This document shows positions 50,074 through 57,875 of a stretch of DNA of 64,000 nt, piece by piece. Origin of the DNA: a virus; IMG/VR virus record IMGVR_UViG_3300018080_000154, positions 1 to 64,000 of that record, one strand, 5' to 3'. The notes below the pieces were generated by a model. It was not told the origin of the DNA and searched no databases. It was given only the letters and a program-made list of their open reading frames with translations. A program made the translations under genes and the position numbers. How positions within the stretch are numbered: the first letter of the stretch is position 1; each line of letters begins with the position of its first letter.

Positions 50074-50850
50074 TTACTCACCACCCTTCTTACACGCACA
50101 ACCACCAGAAAGTTTCTCAATCTTGTTCTTCAACTCTTCTATTTCTAATCCAAGTTCATGAATTTTGTTGTCCCGTATTGATACTCGTTCCCAAAGAATA
50201 AGTTTTACAGATGCAAGTTCCTCGTCAAGATATTCTTTGAAAACTTCTCGTATTTTTGATTTGACTTTACGTATGATCTTCATGTCAACCTCATAAAGCA
50301 CCCTGTCAAGATCAGGGTGCAAGTTTAAGCCAAAATTGGTAGGTTTGAAAAACCATCTAACTTTTTTGATAGCAGGCAAGACGTTAGACTCTTGAACTGG
50401 GTCTGAACAAGAATTGTGAACACATATCTGATTTGCAATAAAATTGTGACAATCTTTTATTTCCAAATCATACACATCAACACATTTATTTATTTCTAGT
50501 ACACCAGTTATTGTTCTAAACTGTCTATGTAATATTTCACCACTTCCAAATGCAAGAACCCTTTGTCCATTGCTCAAATCCATTGCTTTTACATATTCAC
50601 CACCTTCAACCCTTACCATGTGCTCTGGTGTCAAATCCACATAACCACCACTATTTCCACCACCTGACCAATGCAACCTTAATACTTTTTTATTGCCTGT
50701 CCTACCTGACCACACAACTTTTTTAATATCTAATTCTCTGTTTTCATCATAACAAAAAACATCATCACCAGCCTTTACATCCTCAATGGGAACTAAACCA
50801 CGGACAACATCAATCATTGTTCCTTTTGCAAGACACATCCCAATCCACAC
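50074..50850 (-). CDS. Intein-containing small coiled-coil protein
   Basis: Start is GTG 50850 (MWIGM), although ATG 50838, immediately before the intein Cys, is also possible. A 141-residue intein spans residues 6-146. Splicing would join MWIGM to SCSDPVQESNVLPAIKKVRW, giving a ~117-residue protein. This ends in coiled coil (KIHELGLEIEELKNKIEKLS) and a Cys/Lys tail (GGCACKKGGE). The host protein is not recognised. A perfect 8-bp GC-rich hairpin (50298-50320) lies within its C-extein code. Confidence 0.8.
   Translation of the reverse strand: MWIGMCLAKGTMIDVVRGLVPIEDVKAGDDVFCYDENRELDIKKVVWSGRTGNKKVLRLHWSGGGNSGGYVDLTPEHMVRVEGGEYVKAMDLSNGQRVLAFGSGEILHRQFRTITGVLEINKCVDVYDLEIKDCHNFIANQICVHNSCSDPVQESNVLPAIKKVRWFFKPTNFGLNLHPDLDRVLYEVDMKIIRKVKSKIREVFKEYLDEELASVKLILWERVSIRDNKIHELGLEIEELKNKIEKLSGGCACKKGGE
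50413..50835 (-). mobile_element. Mini-intein (Hint domain, no endonuclease)
   Basis: The 141 residues show the splicing motifs in order: block A CLAKGTMIDVVRG with the first Cys; block B YVDLTPEHMVRV with the T-x-x-H; block F CVDVYDLEIKDCHNFIAN; and block G QICVHN followed by Ser. No LAGLIDADG or HNH segment lies between B and F. The element is thus a splicing-only mini-intein, or a bacterial-intein-like domain. Penultimate His, terminal Asn and +1 Ser are all present, so splicing should be possible. Confidence 0.87.
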
Positions 50851-50851
50851 T

Positions 50852-51157
50852 TCATTTCTTACTTGTTATCCAAATGTCATCGTTATCATCTTCATCGAAT
50901 GATAAAACTCTTACCTTTCTTGTTTGTCCAGCAACCTTGACATCAACATTGTCAACTTTACATTCTGACGTGAAATTTTCTGTAAATGCTTCTATTCCTC
51001 GTTCCAAAATTTGTTCGGCTACCCATTCGCGTGCAGCATCTACAGATCCTTCAAAATCTTCCGAGCATGCAAAATCTTTTATTGATATCTCACATTTGAC
51101 AACAACGTCAAGAGGTGTATGATCAATTAATCGAGTTGGTTTTCTGACTATTCCCAT
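50852..51157 (-). CDS. Hypothetical 101-aa protein
   Basis: ATG 51157 (MGIVRKPTRLIDHTPLDVVV) follows GGAGG at seven bases, so the longer frame is unlikely. The protein is acidic (FACSEDFEGSVDAAREWVAE) and ends in a strand region and Asp-rich segment. It lies directly before the intein gene. No family recognised. Confidence 0.66.
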   Translation of the reverse strand: MGIVRKPTRLIDHTPLDVVVKCEISIKDFACSEDFEGSVDAAREWVAEQILERGIEAFTENFTSECKVDNVDVKVAGQTRKVRVLSFDEDDNDDIWITSKK

Positions 51158-51350
51158 TACATGTCCTCCACAAATCATAATAATATTGTCTCGGTCTAGG
51201 TTTTCTTCCAGTCTCTGTATACATGTTGCGTACCGTTGCTATTGAACAACCAACACGGCGTGAAACCTTTTCAAAACTCAAACCGCTATCATATAAGTTT
51301 ACAACGTCGTCGATATCTACATGACGTGTTTTGAAACTTCTTCTTTTCAT
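51123..51350 (-). CDS. Helix-turn-helix protein (resolvase/MerR-like HTH)
   Basis: The 75-residue product has a trihelical HTH: VDIDDVVNLYDSGLSFEKVS, then RRVGCSIATVRNMYTETGRK as turn and recognition helix. The architecture matches homeodomain-like or Hin-type HTH domains without a catalytic part. It is a candidate local transcription regulator. It overlaps both neighbours by a few bases. Confidence 0.78.
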   Translation of the reverse strand: MKRRSFKTRHVDIDDVVNLYDSGLSFEKVSRRVGCSIATVRNMYTETGRKPRPRQYYYDLWRTCNGNSQKTNSIN

Positions 51351-51625
51351 GATCTTTTTATCTCAAAAACATGAAAAACTAAATCACCATGAGACAACTT
51401 AACCGTACCAAGATGTCGTAAAGTTCCATAGTCTTCTATTGGATGGCCCGTTCCAGCAATACGTATTTTGGTTTTTATTTTATCTTCTTTTCTATCTGCT
51501 ACAACAGATGCCCAAAGACATATCTGGTCTCTTTGATTGTCGACGTGAAGTATTTCTGCCGACTCTGGTAAATCAATTTCTTGATAGTCTGCAATCATTA
51601 AAGGGTATTTGAAAATTTTTCTCAT
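51347..51625 (-). CDS. Conserved phage protein (DUF7352-like)
   Basis: The 92-residue product follows the pattern of a small widespread phage family: IFKYPLMIADYQEIDLPESA near the N-terminus, ILHVDNQRDQICLWASVVAD, then IRIAGTGHPI and LVFHVFEI. The conserved LWA and GTG boxes are visible. The family has no known function as far as I recall, so the assignment is by memory of the pattern. Confidence 0.75.
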   Translation of the reverse strand: MRKIFKYPLMIADYQEIDLPESAEILHVDNQRDQICLWASVVADRKEDKIKTKIRIAGTGHPIEDYGTLRHLGTVKLSHGDLVFHVFEIKRS

Positions 51626-51963
51626 TTATTTGACTCCCATTTCTTAAAAATAAGTTCTGCAACATGTATCACCATGTCAACAGCCTCTTCAACGGTTTTC
51701 CACGTATGTATGCTTAAAATACTGTACATATTTTTGAATGCTTCATCCCAAACCATTGACGCTTTACCATCAAGTTTTTCTATTAGAAGATCGAATGCTT
51801 TGTCAGCATACTCTTCAGCCTCTTTGATGTCGACAATAGTTGAAGACGACAGAAATGCAACAATCAAATCTCCGTAATACGTTTCAATTAATTCGTCGAC
51901 TTCAACATTTTCGTTCATTTCTTCCTGATCTTCATTTTCTTTTTTTGTTTCTTCTTTTGACAT
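51622..51963 (-). CDS. Acidic hypothetical protein (113 aa)
   Basis: The N-terminus is strongly acidic (EETKKENEDQEEMNENVEVD), followed by helices (IVDIKEAEEYADKAFDLLIE; VEEAVDMVIHVAELIFKKWE). No family recognised. The acidic leader and helical body recall proteins that bind host factors, but this is speculative. Confidence 0.65.
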   Translation of the reverse strand: MSKEETKKENEDQEEMNENVEVDELIETYYGDLIVAFLSSSTIVDIKEAEEYADKAFDLLIEKLDGKASMVWDEAFKNMYSILSIHTWKTVEEAVDMVIHVAELIFKKWESNK

Positions 51964-51987
51964 AAAGAATCTCCTTAAATGTGAAAA

Positions 51988-52215
51988 TCATGAAAAGCAT
52001 GGTTCAAATCTAGTTTCACGATGAATAATTTCAAAACTAGATGATAGTTGAGTACCGCTTCTCATATATTCAATCTTATTTTTACAGTACGGACAAATTC
52101 GTTCGTACTTTGTTGTAAACATCTGACCTTCACATTTATCACCACCGGGTCCCAAACATTTTCTCCACTTTTTTTCTTCATGTGCAAACACAGATTTCGT
52201 CAGGTACTTACTCAT
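51988..52215 (-). CDS. Zinc-ribbon-like small protein
   Basis: The 75-residue product carries four Cys in two groups (KCLGPGGDKCEGQMF and ICPYCKN), consistent with a single zinc ribbon. A polar C-terminus follows (SSFEIIHRETRFEPCFS). The start overlaps the upstream gene by eight bases. A nucleic-acid-binding role is likely for the fold but unproven. Confidence 0.7.
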   Translation of the reverse strand: MSKYLTKSVFAHEEKKWRKCLGPGGDKCEGQMFTTKYERICPYCKNKIEYMRSGTQLSSSFEIIHRETRFEPCFS

Positions 52216-52435
52216 AAGGTATCTCCTTTGAATGCCGTTTTTCGACCACGTCGTTTAGTATTGTACTGATTGGTCCACATTCTATTAGATATACACTTAG
52301 AGCATCACGTAAATCTTGTTCATCTACTTTCTTGATATTTGCAATATGTTCAACTCTTTCACCAAAGAATTCGTACAGTATTTTATCTATTTTTTCTTTG
52401 TCTATTGTTTTTCCAGAGTTTTCATAAAGTTCCAT
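52208..52435 (-). CDS. Hypothetical 75-aa protein
   Basis: The product (MELYENSGKTIDKEKIDKIL) is helical and acidic (EFFGERVEHIANIKKVDEQD). It sits between the zinc-ribbon protein and the lytic transglycosylase with three- to eight-base spacing. No family recognised. Confidence 0.65.
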   Translation of the reverse strand: MELYENSGKTIDKEKIDKILYEFFGERVEHIANIKKVDEQDLRDALSVYLIECGPISTILNDVVEKRHSKEIPYE

Positions 52436-52438
52436 TTT

Positions 52439-52927
52439 TTAGTCTCCGTACATGTATTCAATTACAAATCCAACGTACGGATGATCTTCCCATTTACCGC
52501 TGTATGGATGTTTTATTGCTTGGCCTATTCCTCTATTGTAGTAGTCTAACGCAAGTCTCCAGTCGTTTTTAGCCCATTCGATACATTGCGCAATGTATTT
52601 TGTCCCGTATTTAATATTTGTAGCAGGTTCTCTAAGTTTACTTAGGCTTCCTCTAAATCCAAGACCGTAAGCCGTTGAGTATTTCACCTGCATCAAACCA
52701 TAACTCCATCCCTTCTTATTTGCATCTATTCCTGCAACGTCTGGTACACCACTAGATTCTTTTGCAATCATTGCCTCAACCAACAATGGATCGACATTGT
52801 ATTGTGCTGAATATCTATCAATGAGTTTTGAATATCTTGATATGTTTTTTAGATACTCAGATCTATCGATGTGGTTTGTTGCCAGCAAAAAGAAAGAAAA
52901 AAATATTATGATTGATTTTCTGTGCAT
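52439..52927 (-). CDS. Exported lytic transglycosylase (SLT domain)
   Basis: The 162-residue product has an N-terminal hydrophobic signal or anchor (KSIIIFFSFFLLATN) and then a compact SLT domain. YSKLIDRYSAQYNVDPLLVE leads to AMIAKESSGVPDVAG with catalytic Glu (~57). GWSYGLMQVKYSTAYGLGF and NIKYGTKYIAQCI follow. It should cleave peptidoglycan glycan strands, during lysis or entry. The signal suggests Sec-dependent export, as in SAR-type or secreted endolysins. No holin is adjacent. Confidence 0.87.
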   Translation of the reverse strand: MHRKSIIIFFSFFLLATNHIDRSEYLKNISRYSKLIDRYSAQYNVDPLLVEAMIAKESSGVPDVAGIDANKKGWSYGLMQVKYSTAYGLGFRGSLSKLREPATNIKYGTKYIAQCIEWAKNDWRLALDYYNRGIGQAIKHPYSGKWEDHPYVGFVIEYMYGD

Positions 52928-53193
52928 ACGGTTTCATCGTCCTTCTTATCTATTATTTCTCTTTTATGTATTTTATTTATCACGGTAGCCTTCATGCTTT
53001 CAAATGATTTCTCGCTCATTATTTTCATCGACAGTGCCTTATCATTACCAGCGATTGTACCATCTAAAGTCTTGCCCTTCTTTATTGTTTTAAGACCCAG
53101 ATTTGACATAACAATGAAAACAGTATCACCCATTGGATAAAACGCTGCCATTGGTGATTTTCTTTTTGGTGGTCCCTTTTTATTTTCAGTCAA
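52906..53193 (-). CDS. Hypothetical 95-aa protein
   Basis: The product begins MTENKKGPPKRKSPMAAFYP and has a short strand (DTVFIVMSNLGLKTIKKGKT) then a polar helix. Its 3' end overlaps the transglycosylase start by 22 bases. No family recognised. Confidence 0.62.
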   Translation of the reverse strand: MTENKKGPPKRKSPMAAFYPMGDTVFIVMSNLGLKTIKKGKTLDGTIAGNDKALSMKIMSEKSFESMKATVINKIHKREIIDKKDDETVCTENQS

Positions 53194-53360
53194 AACGTAA
53201 CTCCCATTCCAATGATTACCGAGTAACTTTTATCTTTATTGCTTTTGCATATCTTTATTTTGATTTCTCTATCACCGCAGTGATTTTTCTTCTTTTTTGT
53301 ATCCTCTTTTGTAAGAAAATACTTACCTATCCTAAATATTACATCGTACTCACTACCCAT
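53190..53360 (-). CDS. Hypothetical 56-aa basic protein
   Basis: ATG 53360 (MGSEYDVIFRIGKYFLTKED) is preceded by GGAG at eight bases and overlaps the deaminase stop. The longer frame to 53480 would lie inside the deaminase gene and is not supported. The product is Lys-rich (TKKKKNHCGDREIKIKICKS). Function unknown. Confidence 0.62.
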   Translation of the reverse strand: MGSEYDVIFRIGKYFLTKEDTKKKKNHCGDREIKIKICKSNKDKSYSVIIGMGVTF

Positions 53361-53817
53361 GATTCGAGCTCCAACTAAATTGTTCAAACTCTGTATTAGA
53401 TTGTTCGATTTGTTTTCGAATAAAATCAAACTCTTTACCAAGTTGATACGGTTCAGAGTAATAGACTTTCTTAATTCCACTGTTCAAAATAACTTTAGTA
53501 CAATCTACGCAAGGTTGAGTCGTACAAAATAAAATAGAGCCTTCACATGAAATTCCAAGACGTGCACATTGAATAATGCAATTCATCTCGGCATGAATAC
53601 AATCAGCCAACTCAAGACGTTGACCGCTTTTAATTTTGAATTGTTCTCTTACACATTTTTTTGGATGTGGTATCCCAGCAGGTACTCCATTGAAACCTGT
53701 CGCGATTATTCTTTTGTCCTTAACAAGAACCGCACCAACAGATCTTGAGCAACATGTACTCATTCTTGCACATTCTTGTGCAACGTTCATAAAAAATTCT
53801 AAATATCTTCTATTCAC
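53353..53817 (-). CDS. dCMP deaminase
   Basis: GTG 53817 (MNRRYLEFFMNVAQECARMS) is chosen since AGAGG lies five bases upstream; the longer frame would run into the tRNA-like element. The zinc-dependent cytidine deaminase motifs are HAEMNCI (zinc His, catalytic Glu) and CTTQPCVDCTK (PCxxC zinc pair). RSVGAVLVKDKRIIATGFNG and CVREQFKIKSGQRLELADCI are typical of the dCMP family. It supplies dUMP for thymidylate synthesis. A thymidylate synthase is not in the window. Confidence 0.92.
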   Translation of the reverse strand: MNRRYLEFFMNVAQECARMSTCCSRSVGAVLVKDKRIIATGFNGVPAGIPHPKKCVREQFKIKSGQRLELADCIHAEMNCIIQCARLGISCEGSILFCTTQPCVDCTKVILNSGIKKVYYSEPYQLGKEFDFIRKQIEQSNTEFEQFSWSSNHG

Positions 53818-53835
53818 TTCAACCTCTGTATTGTT

Positions 53836-53911
53836 TGACCGGGCGTGGAGTCGAACCACTTCACTGTGCCTCTCATTTCATCAAGGTCAGCCCCATCCAA
53901 GAGTCCCGGTC
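53836..53911 (-). tRNA. tRNA-like element (non-canonical D and anticodon arms)
   Basis: The 76-base minus-strand sequence has a perfect 7-bp acceptor (GACCGGG with CCCGGTC, discriminator A) and a standard T loop TTCGACT on a GTGG/CCAC stem. The D region (TTGG-ATGGGG-CTGA) pairs only with wobbles. The best anticodon loop, ATGAAAT (anticodon GAA, Phe), has a mismatched stem. CCA is not encoded. It lies between two genes, just upstream of the deaminase. It may be a degenerate tRNA or a tRNA-like structure. Confidence 0.5.
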
Positions 53912-53919
53912 ATAATATT

Positions 53920-54810
53920 TCATCGCCTCATTCTTTGTTTTATGATTTCATTTTTCAACGAGTTGAAACCCAATCTTCTATATTGTCTCACCAGTTCGTC
54001 TTCATTGTACTCACCCAATACTTTTCTAACTGGTGTTCTTAGATTGTAGAAATTTACAAGTTTATCATTAAGGATTATTCTTTCTTCGTTGTCCTTTATT
54101 GCTTGACCCCAACGAGTTCCCTTTGTCAAATCATTTGTGTCAACGTATGTTATGACACCGTATATGTCATTGTACTCTCGTGCAAGTGATTGAATAAGTT
54201 TTGTAGGAAATCTTGGAATGCCTGGTACGTTATCAGATTTATCTCCTCTGAAGATCTTAAAAAACACTATCTTACTTGGATGGGGTATTCCGTATTCTTT
54301 ACATACGTCGTCGGATTTGAATATTTTTTCCTCTTTGCCTGGTCTCATTACGCAGACATTAGTATCGTCATCTACGAGTTGAAACCAATCACTATCACCT
54401 GTGACCAAAATGAGATGATCATTTTTTGAATAATCTTTCTTGTATCTTTCAGTAATGTAATATGCAACGTCATCGGCTTCATATCCCATTGCACTATATT
54501 GATCTACTCCAAGAAGTTTCAAACAATTTTTAAGAGTTTCTACTTCTTCTAGAAAATCAGGAAACCAATCCGGTTTATCCTCTCTATTTGCCTTGTAAGT
54601 TGGATCAAGCTTTTTTCTTTTTGTAGGCATTTTATCCCAACAAAAAATTACTTTGTAGTCAGGGTAATTTCTCATCATTCTTTTAACGCTACAAATTGTA
54701 CCGTAGATTGCACCAGTACATTTGCCTTCTTTATTTTTAAGATCTTTCATAACGAAACGATTACGATACGCAACATGCATACCATCAAATACAATTAGTC
54801 TCTTACCCAT
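53920..54810 (-). CDS. 5'-3' exonuclease / flap endonuclease
   Basis: The 296-residue protein has the FEN/T5-exonuclease acidic motifs: LIVFDGMHVAYR (first Asp), IFCWDKMPTKRKKLDPTYKA, GYEADDVAYYI, and LVTGDSDWFQLVDDD. The helix-three-turn-helix GDKSDNVPGIPRF follows. T4 RNase H and T5 exonuclease are functional analogues, removing RNA primers or 5' flaps. It lies between the resolvase/recombination genes and the deaminase. All expected catalytic acids are present. Confidence 0.92.
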   Translation of the reverse strand: MGKRLIVFDGMHVAYRNRFVMKDLKNKEGKCTGAIYGTICSVKRMMRNYPDYKVIFCWDKMPTKRKKLDPTYKANREDKPDWFPDFLEEVETLKNCLKLLGVDQYSAMGYEADDVAYYITERYKKDYSKNDHLILVTGDSDWFQLVDDDTNVCVMRPGKEEKIFKSDDVCKEYGIPHPSKIVFFKIFRGDKSDNVPGIPRFPTKLIQSLAREYNDIYGVITYVDTNDLTKGTRWGQAIKDNEERIILNDKLVNFYNLRTPVRKVLGEYNEDELVRQYRRLGFNSLKNEIIKQRMRR

Positions 54811-55037
54811 CGTTCTACACCTTCAAGCATATTTTCAAGGGCATCGACCTGTTTTTGTGATGCCCTTCTATTTTCATTTATCCATGTTGAAATACTTTCT
54901 GCTCGTTCTCTTACTGACTCAATGAATTCTATTCCTTCATCTGGTATTTCTGGTCCAAAAACAGTTGAGTTGCAACAATCAATAACTTGCTTTACTAAAT
55001 CTCTAGCCTGACAAAGTAATTGAAGACGATTTCCCAT
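54795..55037 (-). CDS. Hypothetical 80-aa helical protein
   Basis: The product begins MGNRLQLLCQARDLVKQVID and is mainly helical (IEFIESVRERAESISTWINE; SQKQVDALENMLEGVERWV). It overlaps the exonuclease by 16 bases and the resolvase by 35 bases. Coupled translation with these genes hints at a replication accessory. No family recognised. Confidence 0.62.
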   Translation of the reverse strand: MGNRLQLLCQARDLVKQVIDCCNSTVFGPEIPDEGIEFIESVRERAESISTWINENRRASQKQVDALENMLEGVERWVRD

Positions 55038-55620
55038 TCAATATCTCCTCTACGTCGTTCCAAAGTACTCGACCTATTCCAATAGCATCTGCAATGTCGT
55101 TGTCTTTGTATTCCAAATTAAGGTTATACAATTCATTCACAACCTTAACGGTCATGTACTTTATGTCTTTCTTTACTTTCTTGCCATTCACTATCTCATA
55201 TTCGTAGACTCTCTTTTTTTCTTTTCTAATCTTACCAGTTCTCTTGTTTTTGACCTCACCATCTTTGTACGAATATTTTGGTGCCTTAATACCTAATCGA
55301 CTTCTCCACGTTGCGTTATGATACATCTCAACTTCATTTCCAGTCATGTCGTAAACCAACTCATGAAGTATTCCGTGCATTCTCAAAAGTGCAATGCTTG
55401 TTTTAAAGTTACTAGAAAAATTCAGTTCTTCCATTGCAACATGTTGTACACTATACATCTCAATTGTTTGAACTACAGCCTTTCTAGCACGATGTAGAAA
55501 TTCACCAATGCCTTCTCCCTTTTTTGAAGTAATTTTTACCTTTGACAGTAACGTACCATTTTTCAAAACAGCAAGACCAGTGCTATGATATGAAACGTCT
55601 ACACCCATTACGATAGGCAT
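55003..55620 (-). CDS. RuvC-like Holliday junction resolvase
   Basis: The 205-residue protein shows the RNase H-fold acidic residues of RuvC: VMGVDVSYHSTGLAVLKNG (first Asp), HVAMEELNFSS (Glu), and YKDNDIADAIGIGRVL (paired Asp). A basic insertion around 125-160 (NKRTGKIRKEKKRVYEY) may contact DNA. It probably resolves recombination junctions before packaging, serving like T4 endonuclease VII. It overlaps the SbcC-like gene by 13 bases. Confidence 0.85.
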   Translation of the reverse strand: MPIVMGVDVSYHSTGLAVLKNGTLLSKVKITSKKGEGIGEFLHRARKAVVQTIEMYSVQHVAMEELNFSSNFKTSIALLRMHGILHELVYDMTGNEVEMYHNATWRSRLGIKAPKYSYKDGEVKNKRTGKIRKEKKRVYEYEIVNGKKVKKDIKYMTVKVVNELYNLNLEYKDNDIADAIGIGRVLWNDVEEILNGKSSSITLSG

Positions 55621-57875
55621 CTTATTTTGCTTCCTTCCGATGTTTTTATTATCGATATCTGTTGGTCGATCATTTTTTTAAGTCTATAATCTTGACTTAT
55701 GAGAAATATTTTTTTGAAACCAAAATCCATGTGCAATTCATGTAACAAATCTACAAGAGTTTCTCTACCTTCATCATCCAATGCACTGCAAACCTCATCT
55801 AAGAAAAGCGTCTCCAATTGATGACCACTTCTTTGAAGTAGAAAAACAGCATAACCAATATGTATTGCAAAATCAGCACGATTCTTTTCACCACCACTGT
55901 AAAGAGCATACTTGTAAGTTTTGTTATCAAGCGTCAACATCAAATCCATTGCATCACTTTTAACGTACTCACCATCTGCGTCTTTGTGTTTGAGTGTTTT
56001 TTCTGTTTGAAATTCGATAGACATTCTACCGTTTGACAATTTATCTAGAAAAGAATTCGTGTTGTCTTGTATTTCTGGTATTGCATTTTCAATTAAAACA
56101 TGAGGAATATCTTTTGAAAGAAGATCGATAGAAAAATCTATTACGTTCTTGTCTTCCTCCAAGGAGATTACCTCTTTTTTAAGATCCGAAACCTTAGAAA
56201 ACTGGTCAGATAGGTGGTCCCTAGAGACGTCCAAACCTCGTTTCTGGGCGGCCGAGTCCCCCAATTTGCGTGTTATATCCCCACAGTGCTCCTCTTCCTC
56301 CCTGAGGACGTCTGAGGCGGCCCCATACCTGTCCATTAGGCCGTTAGCGGCAGTAATATGATCGGCCATGTCGGAACGTTTCTGACGACGTTTTTGGATG
56401 TCCTTTTCGTACGCCGTTATTGATTTCAGGTATGAGTCTATTTGGGTTTTAAATTTCTCTATTTGTATTTCACATCTTTGAAGACCATCTTTGTATTCAT
56501 CTCTTTTTTTGATTACCTTTTCAATTGTTTTCTCAACATCTTCTTTTTGTTCTAAATCTTCTTCGCATTCTTCAATTGATTTTTCGATTACTTTTTTCTT
56601 CTTTTCTATTGCGTTATTCTTGGCAACGTATTTTTTTATCTCATCGTCAATTTCTTTTATCCGTTGCTTCTTTCTTTCTTCTGTGCCAAATGGGCAATCA
56701 TCGTGATCACATTTCACTACGGCAACGTTTTCACGATCCTCTCTTAGTCTACTTAGCTGAGCAGTATTTTTAGATATTTGTCCAACTAACTCCATTTTTT
56801 CTTTGTCAAGTTTTCTCATTTTTGAAACATCAACTTCAGGTATCGTAGCCTTAAGTTCTTTGATGTTGCGTACACAATAGTCGTAGTCAATTTTCCTGGT
56901 TGTTTTCTTTTCATTTTCTTTTTTGTATTGTCTACGTGCAAAGTCGAGTTTACCATTTTCATTTTCAATAACAGTCTCGAGGTCTTCTATTTCTTTATCT
57001 ATTGCTTCTATTTTTTCCTCAATGTCAGCATATTTACCAAGTTCGACTTCTAACTCGTTTACTTCCTTTTGTGTCTTCTTTATTTTAGCCTTTGATTTTT
57101 TCAGTTTCGTTTTCAATGATCGGATGGTCATTGTAAGATTTGCAATCTCTTTTTTGGTTGATTTTAATTGTTCCTCAATTTCAGATATTTCACCAACGTC
57201 GTCAAGGACTGCAAACTTGTTTGAAATTTTTTCTTTGACAATCTTTAATCGATCTTTGCACGATTGGGCGTAGTCGTGCCATTTTTGTAAGAAAAGAGCA
57301 ATTTTGAAAAGATCTTCTCTTTCTGTTTTTGACGATCTTGCAAAAGTATTCGTATTGCCTTGTTCACATAAGACACTATTGTGAAACAAATCACAATTGC
57401 AATTAATAGTATCATCAATCCTATGCTGGGTTCGGTTGATTGCAGTTTCACGTTTACCGGTCCTTTTGTTTACTCCGGCTGAAAGCGATAAGTCCTTCCA
57501 CTTTTTTCCAGATTTAATAAATATTTGTAGAGAAGTATTCCCACCAAGCTTCCTGCTTCGTGTCACTCTATACTCATTATTATTCATTTCAAATTGGACC
57601 ATCACCTTACAACGTTCCGCTCTTTTTTCTCCTTCAATAATGTGGATGACGTCATCCTTGACTAACTCTTTGTCGAACACGTTTCTTGTTCTTCCAAAAA
57701 GACTCCACATCAGTGCATCAAAGATGCTGCTCTTCCCTGCTCCATTCGACTCCTTTTCACTTCCAGACTCGTCGTTGATACCTGTAATTAAAATTACACC
57801 AGACATGTCGGTGAAGTCGAAAGTTTCTTGACGATAGCCAAGAAAATTTGTAATTTCAATTTTCGTTACATTCAT
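55608..57875 (-). CDS. SbcC/Rad50-like ATPase (T4 gp46-like)
   Basis: The 755-residue protein has a split ABC ATPase. Walker A, SNGAGKSS, is at ~43-50, preceded by an unusual insertion (INDESGSEKE) between the strand and the P-loop. The long coiled-coil centre has a Cys pair near its apex (KCDHDDCPFG, probable zinc hook). The C-terminus has signature YSGGEKNRAD and Walker B LFLDEVCSALDD. With the SbcD-like partner just upstream it should form an Mre11-Rad50-type nuclease complex, as gp46/47 do in T4 recombination. Confidence 0.92.
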   Translation of the reverse strand: MNVTKIEITNFLGYRQETFDFTDMSGVILITGINDESGSEKESNGAGKSSIFDALMWSLFGRTRNVFDKELVKDDVIHIIEGEKRAERCKVMVQFEMNNNEYRVTRSRKLGGNTSLQIFIKSGKKWKDLSLSAGVNKRTGKRETAINRTQHRIDDTINCNCDLFHNSVLCEQGNTNTFARSSKTEREDLFKIALFLQKWHDYAQSCKDRLKIVKEKISNKFAVLDDVGEISEIEEQLKSTKKEIANLTMTIRSLKTKLKKSKAKIKKTQKEVNELEVELGKYADIEEKIEAIDKEIEDLETVIENENGKLDFARRQYKKENEKKTTRKIDYDYCVRNIKELKATIPEVDVSKMRKLDKEKMELVGQISKNTAQLSRLREDRENVAVVKCDHDDCPFGTEERKKQRIKEIDDEIKKYVAKNNAIEKKKKVIEKSIEECEEDLEQKEDVEKTIEKVIKKRDEYKDGLQRCEIQIEKFKTQIDSYLKSITAYEKDIQKRRQKRSDMADHITAANGLMDRYGAASDVLREEEEHCGDITRKLGDSAAQKRGLDVSRDHLSDQFSKVSDLKKEVISLEEDKNVIDFSIDLLSKDIPHVLIENAIPEIQDNTNSFLDKLSNGRMSIEFQTEKTLKHKDADGEYVKSDAMDLMLTLDNKTYKYALYSGGEKNRADFAIHIGYAVFLLQRSGHQLETLFLDEVCSALDDEGRETLVDLLHELHMDFGFKKIFLISQDYRLKKMIDQQISIIKTSEGSKIRCLS

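Noticed and set aside
50298-50320. Perfect 8-bp hairpin GCACCCTG/CAGGGTGC in the intein gene
   Set aside because: It lies inside coding sequence (LHPDLDRVL) with no U-run or nearby gene end, so I did not call a terminator.
53190-53480. Longer start for the small basic gene after the deaminase
   Set aside because: The extra 40 codons lie inside the deaminase gene in another frame; ATG 53360 has its own GGAG.
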